Source: Allocoprococcus sp004560705 (GTDB taxonomy: Bacteria > Bacillota > Clostridia > Lachnospirales > Lachnospiraceae). From it: a stretch of DNA of 64,000 nt. A program made the translations under genes and the position numbers. Numbering within the stretch: the first letter of the stretch is position 1; each line of letters opens with the position of its first letter. The stretch covers positions 375,293 through 439,292 of the forward strand of contig NZ_JBQHTK010000001.1 of the NCBI RefSeq assembly GCF_052065755.1, given 5' to 3'. Below the pieces are notes generated by a model that saw nothing but the letters and a program-made list of their open reading frames with translations, ran no database searches and was not told the origin of the DNA. Of this stretch, positions 26,294 through 34,170 are shown piece by piece.

Positions 26294-26748
26294 CGCATTT
26301 TCAGCTTCAAAAGCGCCGTAACCTTTCTGGCGTCAAGCTGTGTCACATTATTTTCCCCGACCATATTGGTCTCGACACCTTCTGCGCTTTTATTGATATC
26401 CAGAATTCCGTCCAGATAGTCATTCGTCACAACAAACTGTCCAACCGTTCCGCTGAATTTAAGGCCCGCAACCGGAATTCCACGGATTTCCATCTGCTCC
26501 ACCGTATTTGCAAAATCCACATCACTGTTCCCCCATCCGTCAGAGGAAAGTATCACTCCGTCAGCGCGCATGGCTTCCGCCCAAACAGCAGCGCGAGTTC
26601 CTACCAGCAATTTATCGGCATTGTCATCCGGAGTTCCCACAATCATGATCCCCATCAGATCCAAATCCTCGTCCGCCGAAACCACATCCAGCAGCGGATC
26701 CCGAAAATGATGTAACGACGTTTCTTTTGTAGATGGCCCAATTCCCAT
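26278..26748 (-). CDS. prdE: Proline reductase-associated protein PrdE
   Basis: 156 residues. It aligns by eye with the C-terminal (beta) part of PrdA: GIGPSTKETSLHHFRDPLL matches the PrdA segment that begins just after the cleavage cysteine, and DGVILSSDGWGNSDVDFA and EQMEIRGIPVAGL also match. The cysteine that yields the pyruvoyl group in PrdA is replaced by Gly2. It is therefore likely a non-catalytic paralogue acting in the proline reductase complex. It starts 12 bp after prdD. The precise role is not established by the sequence. Confidence 0.82.
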   Translation of the reverse strand: MGIGPSTKETSLHHFRDPLLDVVSADEDLDLMGIMIVGTPDDNADKLLVGTRAAVWAEAMRADGVILSSDGWGNSDVDFANTVEQMEIRGIPVAGLKFSGTVGQFVVTNDYLDGILDINKSAEGVETNMVGENNVTQLDARKVTALLKLKMRKRDT

Positions 26749-26760
26749 ATTCTCTACCTC

Positions 26761-27519
26761 CTACTGCATAGAACGGATGATCCCGTCCCGATATTCATTC
26801 GGCGTTACGATTACCGGCATGTTCCCCATGTCAATGATCGAATGTCCGCCTTCTGTTCCGGAAGGTTCTTTTCCGAAGAGCGATGTATCATACATAGCCC
26901 CTTGCCCGGCAACCTGCTTTATGATTAATACGCGTTTTTTTCCCGGCCGCGCGACATCATGGTATTCATGCCGTTCTGTACACAAATCACCCCGAAATTT
27001 TTTCATCTGTTCCCGGAATATTTGAATAAACTCATCGCACGCACGATGCGCTGCAAGAACACCTTCCCGTTCCTGACCCATTCCCGCTTTCAGTACCACA
27101 TCAAAGGACAGAATATAATCTTCATCCCCCGGGGTCCCCGCACGATTCAGATATAATTTCTCTTTTAGCTTTCCTTCCGAAGAGCCAAATTCATGCGTCT
27201 GCTTTCCATTTACATCCACCCCTGTCAAAATTACATACGCTCCGGTAAGAGTATGTGTGATTCCATCCCCCAATTTTCCAAGTACTTTTGTAGAAATCGG
27301 AATGATATCCATCATTGTATTGGTAAAACGATCATGATCACAAGGAGGAATAATCTGTATATCCATTTTCTCGAGCTGCGGATGTTTTTCAAGGATTCCT
27401 TCAAGAACCGAAACATCCACCGTCATCACCCCATCCGGAGTCACTCTGTTCTCTTCACCGTAGGACACATCCCGAACGTGAAATGCCTTTATTACAAGGC
27501 GGCGTAAATCTTTTTCCAT
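26761..27519 (-). CDS. prdD: Proline reductase-associated protein PrdD
   Basis: 252 residues. It is a paralogue of the middle part of PrdA: it shares EFGSSEGKLKEKLYLNRAGTP, GVLAAHRACDEF, RPGKKRVLIIKQVAGQGAM and DMGNMPVIVTPNEYRDG. It stops exactly where PrdA would be cleaved. The ATG at 27517-27519 has AGGAGGACGCT before it; the open frame extends 24 codons further but without a signal. It lies after prdB with a 90-bp gap holding a hairpin. A structural or electron-transfer role with PrdA/PrdB is inferred from the locus. Confidence 0.82.
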   Translation of the reverse strand: MEKDLRRLVIKAFHVRDVSYGEENRVTPDGVMTVDVSVLEGILEKHPQLEKMDIQIIPPCDHDRFTNTMMDIIPISTKVLGKLGDGITHTLTGAYVILTGVDVNGKQTHEFGSSEGKLKEKLYLNRAGTPGDEDYILSFDVVLKAGMGQEREGVLAAHRACDEFIQIFREQMKKFRGDLCTERHEYHDVARPGKKRVLIIKQVAGQGAMYDTSLFGKEPSGTEGGHSIIDMGNMPVIVTPNEYRDGIIRSMQ

Positions 27520-27570
27520 AGCGTCCTCCTGCCATTTTTCTTTCCAACCATTATAAATCATTTTTAGCAA

Positions 27571-27598
27571 AAACTCCACAGCATAAGCCATGGAGTTT
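27571..27598 (-). terminator. Hairpin between prdB and prdD
   Basis: AAACTCCA (27571-27578) pairs with TGGAGTTT (27591-27598). On the minus strand it is followed by TTGCTAAAAA, so read-through is likely. It could set lower expression of prdD and prdE compared with prdA and prdB. Confidence 0.6.
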
Positions 27599-27609
27599 AA
27601 AAAATAGTT

Positions 27610-28335
27610 CTATACTTTCGCTACATATTCATATGGAAGCGGAACAACTTTTCCGGCAGATTCAATGCTCACCAGAGCTTCAAGAGTTGCTTTGACAATA
27701 GCTGTCTGCATTTCCACATTGTTCGGCTCTCCTGCATTTGCTCCCATCGGAACAAGCGGAGCTACCGCACGTGGTGAACCGGTCTGACGTACAACCGGCG
27801 GAAGTGCCGCGATAATGATAGTCGGAATGCCAGCGGCTTCAATTGCTCTCTGCACCAGAACTGCAGAGCGGTGGCAGGTACCTCAACCAGCGGTGAGGAT
27901 AACCGCATCCACGCCTTCCTCAACAAACATCTGAGCGATCGCAGGACCGGTTTCACCCTTGAATTTCTCCTGATTTCCGCCGCCGCCCATGAATCCTGCA
28001 TGAACCGGTGCACAGGCTTTGATAAATCCTTCCTTTGCCAGCTCATGGATTCTATCAATTGGGAACATACAGTTGATGTCTTTGTTCACATCACTGTTGT
28101 CATATCCTCCGTGTGAAACCATAAGCTCACTTGACGGCATCGTATCGGTAATTTTTCTCCAGGTAAAATCTCCTGCAAGATTAAATCTTTCCTGTTCTTT
28201 ATGGTGCACACCTGCCGCTGTAGCAAGTGCAATCGTCATATCTTTTAATTCTTTCTTTACAGGCGCCCATACCGGCGGCGGAGTAATCGGAACATAGATT
28301 TCTGACTGCAGCCCTTTAACAACTGTTAAACTCAT
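27610..28335 (-). CDS. prdB: D-proline reductase selenoprotein subunit PrdB
   Basis: 241 residues when the in-frame UGA at 27883-27885 is read as selenocysteine (residue 151). The context is ILTAG-Sec-GTCHRSAVLVQRA, the known PrdB active-site motif. With PrdA it reduces D-proline to 5-aminovalerate in Stickland fermentation; the Sec attacks the substrate. A small hairpin follows the UGA at the right distance for a bacterial SECIS element. selC, selA, selB and selD are all in this window, supporting read-through. Simple ORF callers split it into 27883-28335 and 27610-27855. It lies between the small gene and prdD. Confidence 0.95.
27848..27868 (-). promoter_or_regulatory. Candidate SECIS element in prdB
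   Basis: In the mRNA, CUCUGCA and UGCAGAG form a 7-bp stem with a 7-nt loop GUUCUGG, starting 14 nt after the UGA. Bacterial SECIS elements have this position and a G-U-containing apical loop recognised by SelB. Confidence 0.7.
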
Positions 28336-28355
28336 GTTACTACCTCCTCTAATTG

Positions 28356-28643
28356 CTATTCACATTCTTCTTTATGAGACTTCATTTCTTCCTGACGTCT
28401 CTGATAAGTATCCAGGTTACTTACATATTTGTCATTGGCCTCGGGACCTAACTGTTCAATAAAACTCATATTCCATCCAACTTCCTGTCCCACCACTAAT
28501 GGATAATCGGTAATCAGCATTCGCATTGGAATCTTCAGATAGCCCAGACGTCCTTTGAGATCGATCCCAACACATCCATCATGAATTTCTACGATTACCC
28601 CTTCCATATAAATGATTTTATCGCCATATTTCATGTTCTTCAC
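28356..28643 (-). CDS. Small conserved protein of the proline reductase operon
   Basis: 95 residues. It has a beta-rich start (MKYGDKIIYMEGVIVEIHDGCVGIDLKGRLGYLKIP) reminiscent of an SH3/OB-like barrel, and a charged helical C-terminus (RRQEEMKSHKEE). A gene of this kind lies between prdA and prdB in other clostridia; from memory it belongs to the CBO2463/CBO2479 group. It starts only 6 bp after prdA, and prdB follows 20 bp later, so it is almost certainly co-expressed. Function unknown; a small accessory or assembly protein is a guess from position. Confidence 0.75.
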   Translation of the reverse strand: MKNMKYGDKIIYMEGVIVEIHDGCVGIDLKGRLGYLKIPMRMLITDYPLVVGQEVGWNMSFIEQLGPEANDKYVSNLDTYQRRQEEMKSHKEECE

Positions 28644-28649
28644 CTGTTC

Positions 28650-30503
28650 TTAGTCGTATTTTTCTTTTCTCTTCTGGCTCATCGGCAAAGACTGCTCATT
28701 CTTTACCAGTTCCAGCGTATCGTCCATCGTCTCGGAAATTAATTCCACATTGGTTGATTTCACGTTCGGATTCCATTTTCTTTCCGGTTTCTTTACTTCT
28801 TCGCCAGCCATTGCAGCTTTCAGCATTGCAAGTGCGCGTACTGCGTCTTCCTTGCAAAGCGTGTTGCAGGCAAGAACTTCATTTTCAATACCAGACTCAG
28901 ATTTATTATTATCAATCATATGAGTCATATATTTATTTCCAACAACCAAAGCTCCCTGAACTGCGCAGAAAGACATCCCGACAACAGAGATTCCTCTCAT
29001 ACCGATCTGTTCAATATGACTTGCAAAGTCAATGTGGTTGTTTCCAAAGCCTTCTGTTGTGACGAAAGCTCCGTCAACATCCAGTGCTTCCACCATCATG
29101 CCGACACGTTTGGATACATAGAATTTTTCCGCATTGATCTGTGGACTTCCCACGAAAATAACACCGCAAAGGTCTACTTCTTCGTCATGGAGCACTTCCG
29201 TAACCAGAGGTTCTCTCCAGTAATGTCTTGACATTTCCTTAGAAGCAGGTCCAATGCAGGTCAGTGCATGGATACATCCGTCCAGTACCTCAAGCGGAGA
29301 AACCATAACCGGAACATTTCCAAGGTCTACGTTCGGTTTTGCCCCAAGAACGCCGACCGGCTCAACCGGAAGGATCAGGTTATCATGCATTGCGCCCTGT
29401 CCCATGATCTCTTTTACGATTACAACCTTCTTCTTTCCAGGTCTTCTTACCTGTTCAAATGTTTCTGTATTTACTACAAGGCTTTCATCTTCAAGCGCTT
29501 TTAAAGCCACCCGGATTTCCTGTGTGATCACATCTGTTGCGGTATGTGCTGCAAGCGGGCCCGGTCTTTCCATATTGGTTCCTTCTTTGATCACAACTTC
29601 TGTCTTGATAAAGATCTCGCCTTTATCCGGTGCACCCGGACGGTTCCACATGATGTTTTCGTCCAGATAGCCTTCGGAAGAACCGAATTCACCAATCTGT
29701 ACACCGTTGTCATCTGTTCCTGTGACCATCATAACAACACCATCAAGTACTCTTGTTGTTCCGCTTCCGATCTCGTCATCGCCTTCTTTTGCAGCGATTG
29801 GCTGAACGTCCATAATTGTCTCAGAATAGGTATGATACATATCCGGTGTAATGATATCAATTTTAAGGCTGTGTACCAACTCCTGAGAAGCAACTGCTTC
29901 TTCCTCAATTCCTTCTCTGATGTAAAGAGTCGTGCCTTCAATCTTTGTCTCCGGGCCGCGTTTTACTTCTGTAATCTTATAGTGCTTTCTTGTTACACTT
30001 CTTACAACTTTCGGTTCCGGTTCTTTCACCGCCGGTGCTGCCTCCTGAACCGGAAGCTGTGCAGGAACTTCTGCTACTGCAGCACCGCCATTAAAACCCA
30101 CCGGAAGTTCAATATTGATATCTTTTCCTTCTCCGATATGTATTTTCAAAATACCGGATGCCGCAGATGCCTGGCATACCTGTGCCGGTGCTGCAGCAGA
30201 TGCTTCTACCGGAGCCGCTTCTTCCTCTTCTTCTACCGGTGCTTCTGCAACTACATTGGCTCCTTCTACCAGATCAGCGGTAAGCGGTGTAAGAGAGTCA
30301 CAAGTCTTAACCAGAGTTGCTCCCAGAACCTGTTCGATCGTAAGCGCTCCTTCCAGATTCAAAAGTCCTGAATCTACCAGATCATCGAAAATAGCCGGAT
30401 CTTCCAGATTTGCTGCCTGAATTGTAATTCCGCCTTCTGCTCTGCAACATAATACGGCAGGGTCTTTTGCATGTTCTTTTGCTGTTTCAGCTGTAATTGA
30501 CAT
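28650..30503 (-). CDS. prdA: D-proline reductase proprotein PrdA
   Basis: 617 residues. The proprotein is expected to be cut between Thr415 and Cys416 (ALT-CIGPASKE), with Cys416 converted to the pyruvoyl group that binds D-proline; this gives chains of about 45 and 22 kDa as in Clostridium sticklandii. Residues about 75-165 form an Ala/Glu/Pro-rich linker. Conserved blocks include EFGSSEGYLDENIMWNRPGAP and RPGKKKVVIVKEIMGQGAM. AGGAGG lies before the ATG. It follows prdC by 44 bp. The downstream prdD and prdE encode paralogues of its two halves. Confidence 0.95.
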   Translation of the reverse strand: MSITAETAKEHAKDPAVLCCRAEGGITIQAANLEDPAIFDDLVDSGLLNLEGALTIEQVLGATLVKTCDSLTPLTADLVEGANVVAEAPVEEEEEAAPVEASAAAPAQVCQASAASGILKIHIGEGKDINIELPVGFNGGAAVAEVPAQLPVQEAAPAVKEPEPKVVRSVTRKHYKITEVKRGPETKIEGTTLYIREGIEEEAVASQELVHSLKIDIITPDMYHTYSETIMDVQPIAAKEGDDEIGSGTTRVLDGVVMMVTGTDDNGVQIGEFGSSEGYLDENIMWNRPGAPDKGEIFIKTEVVIKEGTNMERPGPLAAHTATDVITQEIRVALKALEDESLVVNTETFEQVRRPGKKKVVIVKEIMGQGAMHDNLILPVEPVGVLGAKPNVDLGNVPVMVSPLEVLDGCIHALTCIGPASKEMSRHYWREPLVTEVLHDEEVDLCGVIFVGSPQINAEKFYVSKRVGMMVEALDVDGAFVTTEGFGNNHIDFASHIEQIGMRGISVVGMSFCAVQGALVVGNKYMTHMIDNNKSESGIENEVLACNTLCKEDAVRALAMLKAAMAGEEVKKPERKWNPNVKSTNVELISETMDDTLELVKNEQSLPMSQKRKEKYD

Positions 30504-30547
30504 AATATTACCTCCTCGTTACTTGTCCTATTATCTCATTCCGCGGC

Positions 30548-31876
30548 CTATTTGCCGTCCGGAAGTTGTTCTACCTGTTTCGATACCCGCAGATATCTGT
30601 AAAGCGGATGCCCGATCGTCCTCATTACATGATCCGTCTGGTGGAATACTTTCAATCCCATCTTCGGAGCAGATCCCATTACTGTATTGGAACAGTCAGA
30701 GCAGTTTCCTATGATAATGTATTCACATCCGTCTTTCTTAAACTGAATGTTATTCTTTGCCTGTCCCGGACAATTACCGGGGCGTTCGCACTTCAATGGT
30801 GCTCCCGGTTTATTCTCAATCGCCTGTTTACATCTTGCGACAGACGCAACTACACCATTCATCTTAGCACAAATATCACGCATTCTTTCTTCACTTCCTC
30901 CGCAGGCACATACCAATAAACCTACTTTTGCTCCGTGAAGATCCGGAAAATCAATCGTAACAATGATTCCTCCGGTTGTCTTGGTGATTGGTTCTACTTC
31001 AGTAGTGGCCTTTCCGGTAAATGGTCCTCCCATAATAATTTCCCCATAAAGGCCATCAATACCGCCAGCCCTCTCAATCAGATCACCAACACTCGTTCCT
31101 ACAGGAACATCCATAAAAACATGTGGTTCATTTCCACCATTAATCTTACCAATCACAGTAAGATTCTTTGAAAAGCAAGGCTTTCTTTCATCAATTGCTT
31201 CCGATACCCTTGCCAGCGTCTCTACATTGCAGACGATCGCATTTGCCGCAGAGGGCAGCTGAGTCGTTTGAAGTTCAATTCCCAGACACTCTCTTACAAC
31301 CGCACGTTCTTCTCCCATCGGATAGATATCCGGAAGCAGATGAATCGTAATCGCGTCCTCATCTTTCAGTGCTTCGCGCAGTCTTGCAACAGCTTTCTCA
31401 TTCTTCTTTTTAATTGCAAAGATTGCTTTTGCCGCATTTGAAATTTCCATGCAGTGTTTTACGCCGCGGATGACTTTCTCGCAATCTTCTTCAAGCTGCT
31501 GAATATTGTGCCTCAGTCCAGGCTCACATTCTGCCGCATTCACCAGAATATATCCACCCTTCAGGTCAGTTCCCAATTTCACACCTGTCGGAAATCCAGC
31601 TCCGCCCATACCAACTACGCCCGCTGATTTCACCATATCCAGCTTGCTGCCTTCCTGGATCGGAACAAATTCATCTTTCTGAACTTCATCAGGCCTGATA
31701 ATGATCCGATCTTCCTTCACTTCCTCAACCACGCCATACGCACTCGAGAAAATATTTGCGCCAAGGCCCGTCGGTGTCGCGATCAAGGTGCCTTTTTCAA
31801 CTCTGTCACCAGCCTTTACCACCGCCGCGCAGGGTGCCCCAACATGCTGACGCAGTAAAATTTGTAAGTTTCCCAT
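30548..31876 (-). CDS. prdC: Electron-transfer protein PrdC (RnfC-like)
   Basis: 442 residues. The N-terminus resembles the RnfC sandwich domain (QHVGAPCAAVVKAGDRVEKGTLIA). The FMN/NADH-binding-like core has GMGGAGFPTGVKL and LVNAAECEPGLRHN. The C-terminus is cysteine-rich (CACGGSEERM, CERPGNCPGQ, GNCSDCSN). It is thought to pass electrons from NADH to proline reductase. Some relatives carry Sec here; this one has only cysteines. I chose the ATG at 31874-31876, which has GGGAGAAGGG upstream, over a GTG six codons earlier. First protein gene of the operon. Confidence 0.9.
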   Translation of the reverse strand: MGNLQILLRQHVGAPCAAVVKAGDRVEKGTLIATPTGLGANIFSSAYGVVEEVKEDRIIIRPDEVQKDEFVPIQEGSKLDMVKSAGVVGMGGAGFPTGVKLGTDLKGGYILVNAAECEPGLRHNIQQLEEDCEKVIRGVKHCMEISNAAKAIFAIKKKNEKAVARLREALKDEDAITIHLLPDIYPMGEERAVVRECLGIELQTTQLPSAANAIVCNVETLARVSEAIDERKPCFSKNLTVIGKINGGNEPHVFMDVPVGTSVGDLIERAGGIDGLYGEIIMGGPFTGKATTEVEPITKTTGGIIVTIDFPDLHGAKVGLLVCACGGSEERMRDICAKMNGVVASVARCKQAIENKPGAPLKCERPGNCPGQAKNNIQFKKDGCEYIIIGNCSDCSNTVMGSAPKMGLKVFHQTDHVMRTIGHPLYRYLRVSKQVEQLPDGK

Positions 31877-31919
31877 GACCCTTCTCCCTTTCACTTATAA
31901 ATATTTTCTATATATAATA

Positions 31920-31951
31920 TGAAAAGCGAACGTATAAAAATACGATCGCTT
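31920..31951 (-). terminator. Terminator after selC
   Basis: AAGCGA-ACGTAT (31924-31935) pairs with ATACGA-TCGCTT (31940-31951), with one mismatch, followed on the minus strand by TTTCATATT. It lies 43 bp after the tRNA 3' end and before prdC. No clear separate prdC promoter is visible after it, so partial read-through may feed the prd operon. Confidence 0.65.
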
Positions 31952-31993
31952 ACTTTACAGGTGTCATCTTAAGTCGGAAAGCCAATCTTTTCT

Positions 31994-32091
31994 TGGCGAG
32001 GGCATGTGGGAATCGAACCCACCCAGGACGCTCTTAACGCCCCACACTAGTTTTGAAGACTAGGAGGCACACCAGTTACCCATCTACCCCC
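31994..32091 (-). tRNA. selC: Selenocysteine tRNA (anticodon UCA)
   Basis: 98 nt including an encoded CCA. The anticodon stem-loop is CTAGT-CTTCAAA-ACTAG, giving anticodon UCA, which reads UGA. A long variable arm (GGGGCG with CGTCC, loop TTAA) and T-arm GGTGGGTTCGATTCCCAC follow. The acceptor stem pairs over seven of eight positions (GGGGGTA with TGCCCTC), long as in bacterial tRNA-Sec. It is charged with serine, then converted by SelA and delivered by SelB. It lies directly upstream of the prd operon, whose PrdB needs it. Confidence 0.95.
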
Positions 32092-32111
32092 ATATTATTT
32101 CCGGCTTTCTA

Positions 32112-32140
32112 ACTGTACCACAGTTTATTTCATTTTTCAA
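32112..32140 (-). promoter_or_regulatory. Promoter of selC
   Basis: On the minus strand TTGAAA (32135-32140), a 17-bp spacer and TACAGT (32112-32117), placing the start about 15 nt upstream of the tRNA. Confidence 0.65.
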
Positions 32141-32174
32141 CATTTATTTCGTTTTTTATTGTAGCAAATTTCTA

Positions 32175-32436
32175 TTGACTTTTCAAGGCTTTTCGTAGAT
32201 AATATTTTCAGAAACTGTACTTCATACTAGAATCAAGTCTAGACAACATTTATTTCACAGCGGAATGCTTAATGCCGCACAGGTTTTGTCGTCCATTTTA
32301 TTACATAATACATAATAATATTTAGCAGACTGCAGAAATATATTTCCAAAGGCTGCTCTATATTCTATTTATCATTTTGGTTTCTACTACTATGCTGCCC
32401 GCTTTATGCTGACAGCTTATAGATTATTTCTATAAC
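32175..32436 (+). promoter_or_regulatory. Two promoter candidates upstream of prdF
   Basis: Distal: TTGACT (32175-32180), 17 bp, GATAAT (32198-32203), which would give a leader of about 250 nt. Proximal: CTGACA (32409-32414), 16 bp, TATAAC (32431-32436), just before the ribosome-binding site. Between them are imperfect inverted repeats (CTAGA-N6-TCTAG-like near 32228-32245; GCAGN20-CTGC near 32325-32355) that may be operators. No gene lies in 32204-32460. Confidence 0.5.
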
Positions 32437-32460
32437 TTACTTTAAGGAGGGAATTGGGAA

Positions 32461-33498
32461 ATGGAAATTCATCCAAAGCTTAACCTTGACGCTTTTGAAG
32501 CGTCTTTTCATGCAATTGATACTCATACAGTGGGGGAATTTACGCGTATCATCATGTCCGGTTTTCCGGAGCTGAAAGGTGACACCATGATTGAACGCAA
32601 GAATTTTCTTGCAGAGAATTATGATCAATACCGCCGTGCCTTGATGTTCGAACCACGTGGACACCATGATATGTTCGGAGCTCTTTTAACAGAGCCGGTG
32701 CATCCGGAAGCTGATTTCGGAGTAATCTTTATGGATACAGGCGAATATTTAAACATGTGCGGACATGGCACGATTGGATCTGTAACCGCAATTATCGAAA
32801 CGGGGCTTGTCCCGGCCGTAGAACCATATACGGAAGTCGTTCTGGATGCTCCTGCCGGAATCATTCGCACCAAGGCCGAAGTAAAGAACGGAAAAGTTTT
32901 GAACGTTACTTTAACGAATGTGCCTGCTTTCCTTTATAAGGAGAATCTGACTACCACCGTAGACGGAAGGGAAGTAAAATATGACATTGCTTTCGGCGGA
33001 AGTTTCTTCGCCCTCGTAGACGCTGAGCAATTCGGTTGGACTGTTGATCCGGATTCTATTCCAAAGCTTACCGATTTCGGTATCCATATGTTGGAACAGG
33101 TCAACAAAGAAGTAGAAATCAAACATCCAGAATTGGATATCACAACAGTAGACCTTGTAGAAATGTACTGTTCAACCGACACTCCTGGCTGTAATAAACG
33201 CAACGTTGTTATTTTCGGCGACCATATGGCAGATCGTTCTCCGTGCGGAACAGGAACAAGTGCTAAACTGGCGACCTTATACAAAAGAGGCGAAATCGGG
33301 ATCGGAGAACCTTTCGTATATGAAAGCTTTATCGGCTCCCAGTTTAAAGGCGTCATCCTGAAAGAAGCAAAAGTCGGAGAATTTGATGCAGTTATTCCTC
33401 AGATTACCGGAAGCGCCTACCTGACCGGCGATGCAACTTATGTGATCGACCCGGACGACCCACTGAAATACGGCTTTAAAGTCGGAAGCAAACGTTAG
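32461..33498 (+). CDS. prdF: Proline racemase
   Basis: 345 residues; interconverts L- and D-proline without a cofactor, supplying D-proline to the reductase. Both catalytic cysteines are present: MCGHGTIG (about residue 100) and SPCGTGTSA (about residue 262). AAGGAGG precedes the ATG. It is divergent from the rest of the prd locus, and a TetR gene follows 16 bp downstream on the same strand. Hydroxyproline 2-epimerases share the family, but the locus favours proline. Confidence 0.93.
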   Translation: MEIHPKLNLDAFEASFHAIDTHTVGEFTRIIMSGFPELKGDTMIERKNFLAENYDQYRRALMFEPRGHHDMFGALLTEPVHPEADFGVIFMDTGEYLNMCGHGTIGSVTAIIETGLVPAVEPYTEVVLDAPAGIIRTKAEVKNGKVLNVTLTNVPAFLYKENLTTTVDGREVKYDIAFGGSFFALVDAEQFGWTVDPDSIPKLTDFGIHMLEQVNKEVEIKHPELDITTVDLVEMYCSTDTPGCNKRNVVIFGDHMADRSPCGTGTSAKLATLYKRGEIGIGEPFVYESFIGSQFKGVILKEAKVGEFDAVIPQITGSAYLTGDATYVIDPDDPLKYGFKVGSKR

Positions 33499-33514
33499 GA
33501 AGTGAGGTTATTTA

Positions 33515-34102
33515 ATGCCTAAGAAACGCCGTTCCACAAAAAGCAAAATTGTAAAAGCTGCGTGGACTCTTTTTCACAAAAACGGATACGAGCAAACAAC
33601 AGTAGATGAAATCATTGCCGCCTCCAAGACTTCGAAGGGTACATTTTATCATTATTTCAAAGGAAAAGAAGCATTGCTTAACACGCTCTCATACCTTTTT
33701 GATGATAAATATGAGGAGCTTGCAGGAATCGTCGATCCTGACTTATCAGCCTACGACAAATTGCTGTTTTTCAATCATGAACTGTTCTATATGATTGAAA
33801 CTACAATTGATGTGAATCTGCTCGCATCTTTATATTCTTCACAATTGATTACCAAGGACAAGCGATCTCTCCTGGAAAGTGACCGTTATTATTTCACTTG
33901 GCTTACCGATACGATTTCCAGCGCGATCGAATCCGGTGAATTCAAAAACACCAGCACTCCGCAGGAGTTGTTGAAGATATATGCAATGTACGAAAGAGCT
34001 TTACTCTACGATTGGGCACTTTGCAAAGGGAATTACTCTCTGACCGAATATAGCGACAAATTATTGCCGCATGTTCTGGATCAGTTTGTGGAAGGATTTT
34101 AA
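33515..34102 (+). CDS. TetR family regulator next to prdF
   Basis: 195 residues. Helix-turn-helix TTVDEIIAASKTSKGTFYHYF at about residues 27-47, then GKEALL; the C-terminal half is a variable all-helical ligand domain. It is co-transcribed with prdF. In Clostridioides difficile the locus is controlled by the sigma-54 activator PrdR; none is seen here, so this TetR is the obvious candidate regulator. Its ligand could be proline or a related amino acid; that is inference. Confidence 0.85.
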   Translation: MPKKRRSTKSKIVKAAWTLFHKNGYEQTTVDEIIAASKTSKGTFYHYFKGKEALLNTLSYLFDDKYEELAGIVDPDLSAYDKLLFFNHELFYMIETTIDVNLLASLYSSQLITKDKRSLLESDRYYFTWLTDTISSAIESGEFKNTSTPQELLKIYAMYERALLYDWALCKGNYSLTEYSDKLLPHVLDQFVEGF

Positions 34103-34112
34103 GCATAATAAT

Positions 34113-34160
34113 GGGCAGCATCCCGAAAAGATGCTGCCCTTGCTTATTTTTTCTTCATTT
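34113..34160 (+). terminator. Terminator after prdF-tetR
   Basis: GGGCAGCATC (34113-34122) pairs perfectly with GATGCTGCCC (34130-34139), followed by TTGCTTATTTTTTC. It lies 11 bp after the TetR stop and separates it from the convergent Wadjet operon. Confidence 0.88.
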
Positions 34161-34170
34161 GCGTTATCCT

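Noticed and set aside
29544..30371. 275-codon plus-strand frame
   Set aside because: Antisense to prdA; rich in Cys/Phe/Ser, an artefact of the opposite-strand codon pattern.
30548..31876. Selenocysteine in PrdC
   Set aside because: Some relatives are reported with Sec, but this frame has no internal UGA and shows cysteines at the motif positions.
31877..31994. Sigma-54 promoter upstream of prdC
   Set aside because: No TGGCAC-N5-TTGC-like sequence could be found; the nearest TGGC lacks the -12 element.
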